Source: Aquabacterium sp. NJ1 (GTDB lineage: Bacteria > Pseudomonadota > Gammaproteobacteria > Burkholderiales > Burkholderiaceae_C). Taken from it: a stretch of DNA of 64,000 bases. Shown piece by piece: positions 60,643-64,000 of this stretch. Below the pieces are notes generated by a model, which searched no databases, was not told where the DNA came from, and was given only the letters and a program-made list of their open reading frames with translations. How positions within the stretch are numbered: the first letter of the stretch is position 1; the number at the start of each line of letters is the position of its first letter. A program made the position numbers and the translations under genes. The stretch covers positions 4,694,001 through 4,758,000 of the forward strand of contig NZ_JRKM01000001.1 in the NCBI RefSeq assembly GCF_000768065.1. The letters are read 5' to 3'.

Positions 60643-62070
60643 ATGGCAACCACCCACTCTGCCACGTACAACGATACGGTTGTCCGGCAGTTCGCCATTG
60701 CCGCCGTCCTATGGGGCGTTGTCGGTATGGCTGTCGGCGTCCTTATCGCGTCCCAACTGGCTTGGCCGGAACTCAATTTCGGCATTCCCTGGCTGACCTA
60801 TGGTCGCCTTCGTCCCCTGCACACCAATGCGGTGATTTTTGCGTTCGGCGGCTGCGCCCTGTTCGCAACGTCTTACCACGTGGTGCAACGTACTTGCCAG
60901 ACGCGCCTTTTCGCAGGCCCTCTGGCTTCGTTCACGTTCTGGGGCTGGCAACTGGTGATCCTGCTGGCCGCGATTTCGCTGCCCATGGGTTTCACCACCG
61001 GCAAGGAATACGCCGAGCTGGAGTGGCCGATCGACATCCTGATCGCTGTGGTCTGGGTGTCCTACGCCATCGTGTTCTTCGGTACCGTCGGTACGCGCAA
61101 GATCCGTCACATCTATGTGGCCAACTGGTTCTACGGTGCCTTCATCATCGCCGTGGCCCTGCTGCACATCGTCAACAGCGCTGAAATCCCCGTCTCGCTG
61201 ACCAAGTCCTACTCGGCCTACGCCGGTGTGCAAGACGCCATGGTCCAGTGGTGGTACGGGCACAATGCCGTGGGCTTCTTCCTGACGGCAGGCTTCCTGG
61301 GCATGATGTACTACTACATCCCCAAGCAGGCCGGCATGCCCGTGTATTCGTATCGCCTGTCGATCGTGCACTTCTGGGCCCTGATCTTCACCTACATGTG
61401 GGCGGGTCCTCACCACCTGCACTACACCGCGCTGCCTGACTGGACGCAATCCGTCGGCATGGTGTTCTCGCTGATCCTGCTGGCGCCTTCCTGGGGCGGC
61501 ATGATCAACGGCATCATGACCCTGTCGGGTGCCTGGTACAAGCTGCGCGACGACGCGATCCTGAAGTTCCTGATCGTGGCCCTGTCGTTCTACGGCATGT
61601 CGACCTTCGAAGGTCCGATGATGTCCATCAAGACCGTGAACTCGCTCTCGCACTACACCGACTGGACGGTCGGCCACGTGCACTCGGGCGCCCTGGGCTG
61701 GGTGGGTCTGATCTCGATGGGTTCGCTGTACTACCTGATCCCGCGCATGTTCGGTCGTACCACGATGTACTCCGTGTCGGCCATCTCGCTGCACTTCTGG
61801 GCGGCCACCATCGGCATCGTGCTCTACATCGCCGCGATGTGGATTGCCGGTGTGATGCAAGGCCTGATGTGGCGTGCTGTGAATCCGGACGGCACCCTGG
61901 TGTACTCCTTCGTGGAGAGCGTGAAGGCAACCTATCCGTTCTACGTGATCCGCGTGTCTGGTGGCTTGCTCTACCTGGGCGGCATGATCCTGATGCTGTG
62001 GAACACCGTGATGACCGCGACCAATGGCCGCGCCGTCAACGCGCCGATCCCTCAGCCTGCTCACGCCTGA
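60643..62070 (+). CDS. ccoN: Cytochrome cbb3 oxidase catalytic subunit I
   Basis: A 475-residue heme-copper oxidase subunit with about twelve helices. Heme and copper ligands are seen in [32 protein letters not shown] and [10 protein letters not shown], plus the cbb3-type tyrosine region. It reduces oxygen to water with high affinity in the inner membrane. AAGGAG precedes the ATG. First structural gene of ccoNOQP; ccoO follows after 13 bases. Confidence 0.97.
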   Translation: MATTHSATYNDTVVRQFAIAAVLWGVVGMAVGVLIASQLAWPELNFGIPWLTYGRLRPLHTNAVIFAFGGCALFATSYHVVQRTCQTRLFAGPLASFTFWGWQLVILLAAISLPMGFTTGKEYAELEWPIDILIAVVWVSYAIVFFGTVGTRKIRHIYVANWFYGAFIIAVALLHIVNSAEIPVSLTKSYSAYAGVQDAMVQWWYGHNAVGFFLTAGFLGMMYYYIPKQAGMPVYSYRLSIVHFWALIFTYMWAGPHHLHYTALPDWTQSVGMVFSLILLAPSWGGMINGIMTLSGAWYKLRDDAILKFLIVALSFYGMSTFEGPMMSIKTVNSLSHYTDWTVGHVHSGALGWVGLISMGSLYYLIPRMFGRTTMYSVSAISLHFWAATIGIVLYIAAMWIAGVMQGLMWRAVNPDGTLVYSFVESVKATYPFYVIRVSGGLLYLGGMILMLWNTVMTATNGRAVNAPIPQPAHA

Positions 62071-62083
62071 TAAGGAGAACAAC

Positions 62084-62713
62084 ATGGCTGACAAGAACCA
62101 CAAGCCTTCACTCTTCTCCCATGAGAAGATCGAAACCAGCAACTTCCTCATGATCGTGCTGGTGCTGCTCGCCGTCAGTTTCGGTGCCCTGGTTGAAATC
62201 GTGCCGCTGTTCTTCCAGCACAGCACGACGCAACCAGTGCCGGGCCTGAAGCCCTACACCGCGCTGCAACTGGCCGGTCGTGACATCTACCTGCGTGAGG
62301 GTTGCTACAACTGCCACTCGCAGATGATCCGTCCCTTCCGCGCCGAGACGCTGCGTTACGGCCACTACTCCATGGCTGGCGAGTTCGTGTACGACCACCC
62401 CTTCCAGTGGGGCTCCAAGCGTACCGGCCCTGACCTGCAGCGCGTGGGCGGCAAGTACTCCGACGAATGGCACCGTGCCCACCTGCACAACCCGCGTGAC
62501 GTGGTGCCCGAGTCGAACATGCCTGCTTACCCCTGGCTCGAAGAGAACAAGGTGGACCCGGCCGGCATGGCGCCTCGCATGAAGGCCCTGCGCATGGTGG
62601 GTGTGCCTTACACCGATGCCGAGATCAGTGCCGCCGCAGATGAGGTCAAGGACAAGACCGAAATCGAAGCCGTGATCGCCTACCTGCAGGTGCTGGGCAC
62701 AGCTGTCAAATAA
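62084..62713 (+). CDS. ccoO: Cytochrome cbb3 oxidase subunit II (monoheme cytochrome c)
   Basis: A 209-residue subunit with an N-terminal membrane anchor ([24 protein letters not shown]) and one heme c site ([14 protein letters not shown]), with the methionine ligand in [12 protein letters not shown]. It passes electrons from CcoP to CcoN. TAAGGAG precedes the ATG at 62084, overlapping the end of the ccoN leader. Confidence 0.96.
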   Translation: MADKNHKPSLFSHEKIETSNFLMIVLVLLAVSFGALVEIVPLFFQHSTTQPVPGLKPYTALQLAGRDIYLREGCYNCHSQMIRPFRAETLRYGHYSMAGEFVYDHPFQWGSKRTGPDLQRVGGKYSDEWHRAHLHNPRDVVPESNMPAYPWLEENKVDPAGMAPRMKALRMVGVPYTDAEISAAADEVKDKTEIEAVIAYLQVLGTAVK

Positions 62714-62725
62714 GGAGCAGCGCAT

Positions 62726-62863
62726 ATGGACATCATTGTCGTGAGAAGCATTTTCACCGTTGTGTGTCTGTGCGTTTTCGTGGGCATTGTTGCTTGGGCA
62801 TACAAGCGCAGCAACAAGGCCCAGTTCGAGGAGGCAGGTCGCCTGCCCCTCGCTGAAGATTGA
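62726..62863 (+). CDS. ccoQ: Cbb3 oxidase small subunit CcoQ
   Basis: A 45-residue protein with one transmembrane helix (VRSIFTVVCLCVFVGIVAWAY) and the tail KRSNKAQFEEAGRLPL, typical of CcoQ. It stabilises the complex. AAGGAG is positioned before the ATG. It lies 12 bases after ccoO and 14 bases before ccoP. Confidence 0.92.
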   Translation: MDIIVVRSIFTVVCLCVFVGIVAWAYKRSNKAQFEEAGRLPLAED

Positions 62864-62877
62864 CTGGAGGCTCATAA

Positions 62878-63813
62878 ATGAGCGACTTCATTAACAGTGG
62901 ATGGTCGTGGTATGTCATCGCGATCGTCGTCTTTGGTCTGGCTTATTGCGCCTTTGTGCTGATCGGTGCTGCCAAGCACAAGGTCATCTATGACGCGCAA
63001 GGCAATGTCGACAAGACAACGGGCCACGTGTGGGACAACGACCTGCGCGAGCTGAACAACCCGCTGCCGCGCTGGTGGCTGTTCCTGTTCATCATCACGC
63101 TGGCGTTTGCCGCTGGTTACCTGGCGCTGTACCCCGGCCTGGGTGACAACAAGGGCACCCTGGGCTGGAGTTCCAAAGGCCAGCTGGACGCCGAAATGGC
63201 CAAGGCCAAGGTGGAGCAGGACAAGATCTTCGCCGCGTTCAAGAACGCATCGGTTGAAGACTTGGCCCGTGACCCCAAGGCTCACGCCATCGGTGAGCGC
63301 CTGTTCCTGAACAACTGTGCGGCTTGCCACGGTTCGGACGCCAAGGGCAACAAAGGCTTCCCCAACCTGACGGACAACGACTGGCTGCATGGTGGCTCGC
63401 CCGAGAAGATCATCGAGACCATCACGCATGGTCGCCGTGGTCAGATGCCCGTGATGGCGCCCGCCGTGGGCAGCCCGGAAGAGGTTCGCCAGGTTGCGAA
63501 CTATGTTCTGAGCCTGTCTGGTGCTGGTCACAACTCCATCATGGCTGAACTGGGCAAGGCCAAGTTCAAGCAGGTGTGTGCCGCTTGTCACGGTGCGGAC
63601 GGCAAGGGCAATCAGGCCATTGGCGCGCCCAACCTGACAGACAAGATCTGGCTGCATGGTTTCGGCGAAGAGGCCATCATGAACATGGTCAACAAGGGCA
63701 AGCTCAACATCATGCCGGCACAGGAAACTCGCCTGTCTGAAGACCAGATCAAGCTGTTGGCTGGCTACGTCTGGAGCCTGTCGCACACGACCCAGACAGC
63801 ACAGGCTCAATGA
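62878..63813 (+). CDS. ccoP: Cytochrome cbb3 oxidase subunit III (diheme cytochrome c)
   Basis: A 311-residue subunit with two N-terminal hydrophobic segments, the second being WWLFLFIITLAFAAGYLALYPGLG, and two cytochrome c domains: NNCAACHGSDAKGNKGFPNL (near residue 145) and QVCAACHGADGKGNQAIGAPNL (near 235). It accepts electrons from soluble cytochrome c or the bc1 complex. The CACH-containing repeats and the GQMPVMAP and NIMPAQ methionine regions are complete. Confidence 0.96.
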   Translation: MSDFINSGWSWYVIAIVVFGLAYCAFVLIGAAKHKVIYDAQGNVDKTTGHVWDNDLRELNNPLPRWWLFLFIITLAFAAGYLALYPGLGDNKGTLGWSSKGQLDAEMAKAKVEQDKIFAAFKNASVEDLARDPKAHAIGERLFLNNCAACHGSDAKGNKGFPNLTDNDWLHGGSPEKIIETITHGRRGQMPVMAPAVGSPEEVRQVANYVLSLSGAGHNSIMAELGKAKFKQVCAACHGADGKGNQAIGAPNLTDKIWLHGFGEEAIMNMVNKGKLNIMPAQETRLSEDQIKLLAGYVWSLSHTTQTAQAQ

Positions 63814-63848
63814 GGCCTTGATGCCAGCAATCAGGCCCTGTCATTCGC

Positions 63849-63862
63849 TTGATCTCGATCAA
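63849..63862. promoter_or_regulatory. FNR/ANR box before the terminal ccoG-like gene
   Basis: TTGATCTCGATCAA is an exact match to the consensus TTGAT-N4-ATCAA. If it acts from -41.5, transcription would start near 63897, just before the ATACCC palindrome and about 50 bases before the ATG. Oxygen-limited induction fits cbb3 assembly genes. Confidence 0.8.
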
Positions 63863-63900
63863 GCGGAGGGCTAAAGTCAGGCGGTGAACCATGCGTAGTG

Positions 63901-63916
63901 ATACCCTGTAGGGTAT
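63901..63916. promoter_or_regulatory. ATACCC-TGTA-GGGTAT palindrome
   Basis: A perfect 16-bp inverted repeat, identical in arms and spacing to the one at 22570-22585 before the RND operon. It would lie at the start of the transcript driven from the FNR box, a typical repressor position. It suggests control by one of the CsoR-like proteins. Confidence 0.6.
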
Positions 63917-63949
63917 TCGTCGGGTTCACCGCTTTTTCGTTTTTGTGCC

Positions 63950-64000
63950 ATGACCGATACAAGCCCCTCCACCCCAGCGCCCAAGCGCATCATTCCCATT
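63950..64000 (+). CDS. ccoG: Second CcoG-like protein (5' end only)
   Basis: Only 17 codons are inside the window: an Ser/Thr/Pro-rich start followed by PKRIIPI. The KRIIPI end matches the PRIIPI near the start of the CcoG at 40218, and ccoG commonly follows ccoNOQP. Hence a second ccoG is likely. No ribosome site better than weak is seen. The assignment depends on sequence beyond the window. Confidence 0.6.
   Translation, partial: MTDTSPSTPAPKRIIPI

Overview
The window is GC-rich chromosomal DNA with dense, short-gapped operons. Its gene content (TamB, DUF3422, DUF934-type sulfite reduction, cbb3 oxidase with an FNR/ANR box, Lgt, SulP permeases) is typical of a betaproteobacterium, most likely Burkholderiales. 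This is inferred from protein families and operon layout; no database search was possible. I see no phage, insertion sequence or CRISPR array.

Layout. 1-4.4 kb: 3' part of tamB, and a convergent DUF3422 gene. 4.4-7.7 kb: a sulfane-sulfur module of OsmC divergent from BigR, a DUF442 sulfurtransferase, a SulP permease and DUF2892, with one palindrome spanning both divergent promoters. 7.9-13.6 kb: a nitrogen operon behind a sigma-54 promoter (NitT/TauT-type ABC transporter, creatininase-family hydrolase, type III glutamine synthetase, NikR-like regulator). 13.7-15.7 kb: D,D-carboxypeptidase and lgt. 15.7-22.6 kb (minus): two unusual CsoR/CstR-like repressors, sulfide:quinone oxidoreductase, DUF2892 and an RND efflux pair. 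22.6-33.7 kb: housekeeping and accessory genes (DUF3592, YfbR, a second SulP, GAF, ClpP-like, a YadGH-type ABC exporter, a GAF-PAS histidine kinase, sirtuin, Pit with DUF47).

33.8-39.8 kb (minus): a six-gene, translationally coupled cluster resembling olefin/beta-lactone biosynthesis (KAS III/OleA-like, condensation-type acyltransferase, membrane protein, OleC, OleD, SDR) with no OleB. 40.2-45.0 kb: a stand-alone ccoG, then a Baeyer-Villiger monooxygenase with an alpha/beta hydrolase, an SDR remnant and a divergent TetR regulator. 45.1-45.3 kb: two tandem tRNA-Asn genes. 45.4-47.8 kb: a TonB-dependent receptor behind a TPP riboswitch. 47.8-56.4 kb (minus): ferredoxin-NADP reductase, ferredoxin, cobA, cysN, cysD, cysH, DUF934, cysI and a TauE permease, together an assimilatory sulfate reduction locus of the APS-reductase type. 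56.5-57.9 kb: patatin lipoprotein and DUF192. 58.0-64.0 kb: ccoI, ccoS, ccoN, ccoO, ccoQ, ccoP and the start of a second ccoG.

Sulfur chemistry recurs through the window: a persulfide sensor, SQR, assimilatory reduction and several sulfur-anion permeases. A 16-bp palindrome, ATACCC-N4-GGGTAT, occurs before the RND operon and before the terminal ccoG-like gene, and in degenerate form before sqr. This suggests that CsoR-like repressors link sulfide (or copper) handling to cbb3 oxidase maturation. The parts most worth following up are the OleB-less lipid cluster, the sigma-54 GlnT/creatininase/NikR-like operon with altered metal ligands, the CsoR-like proteins with a C-x23-C pair, and the thiamine-riboswitch-controlled receptor.
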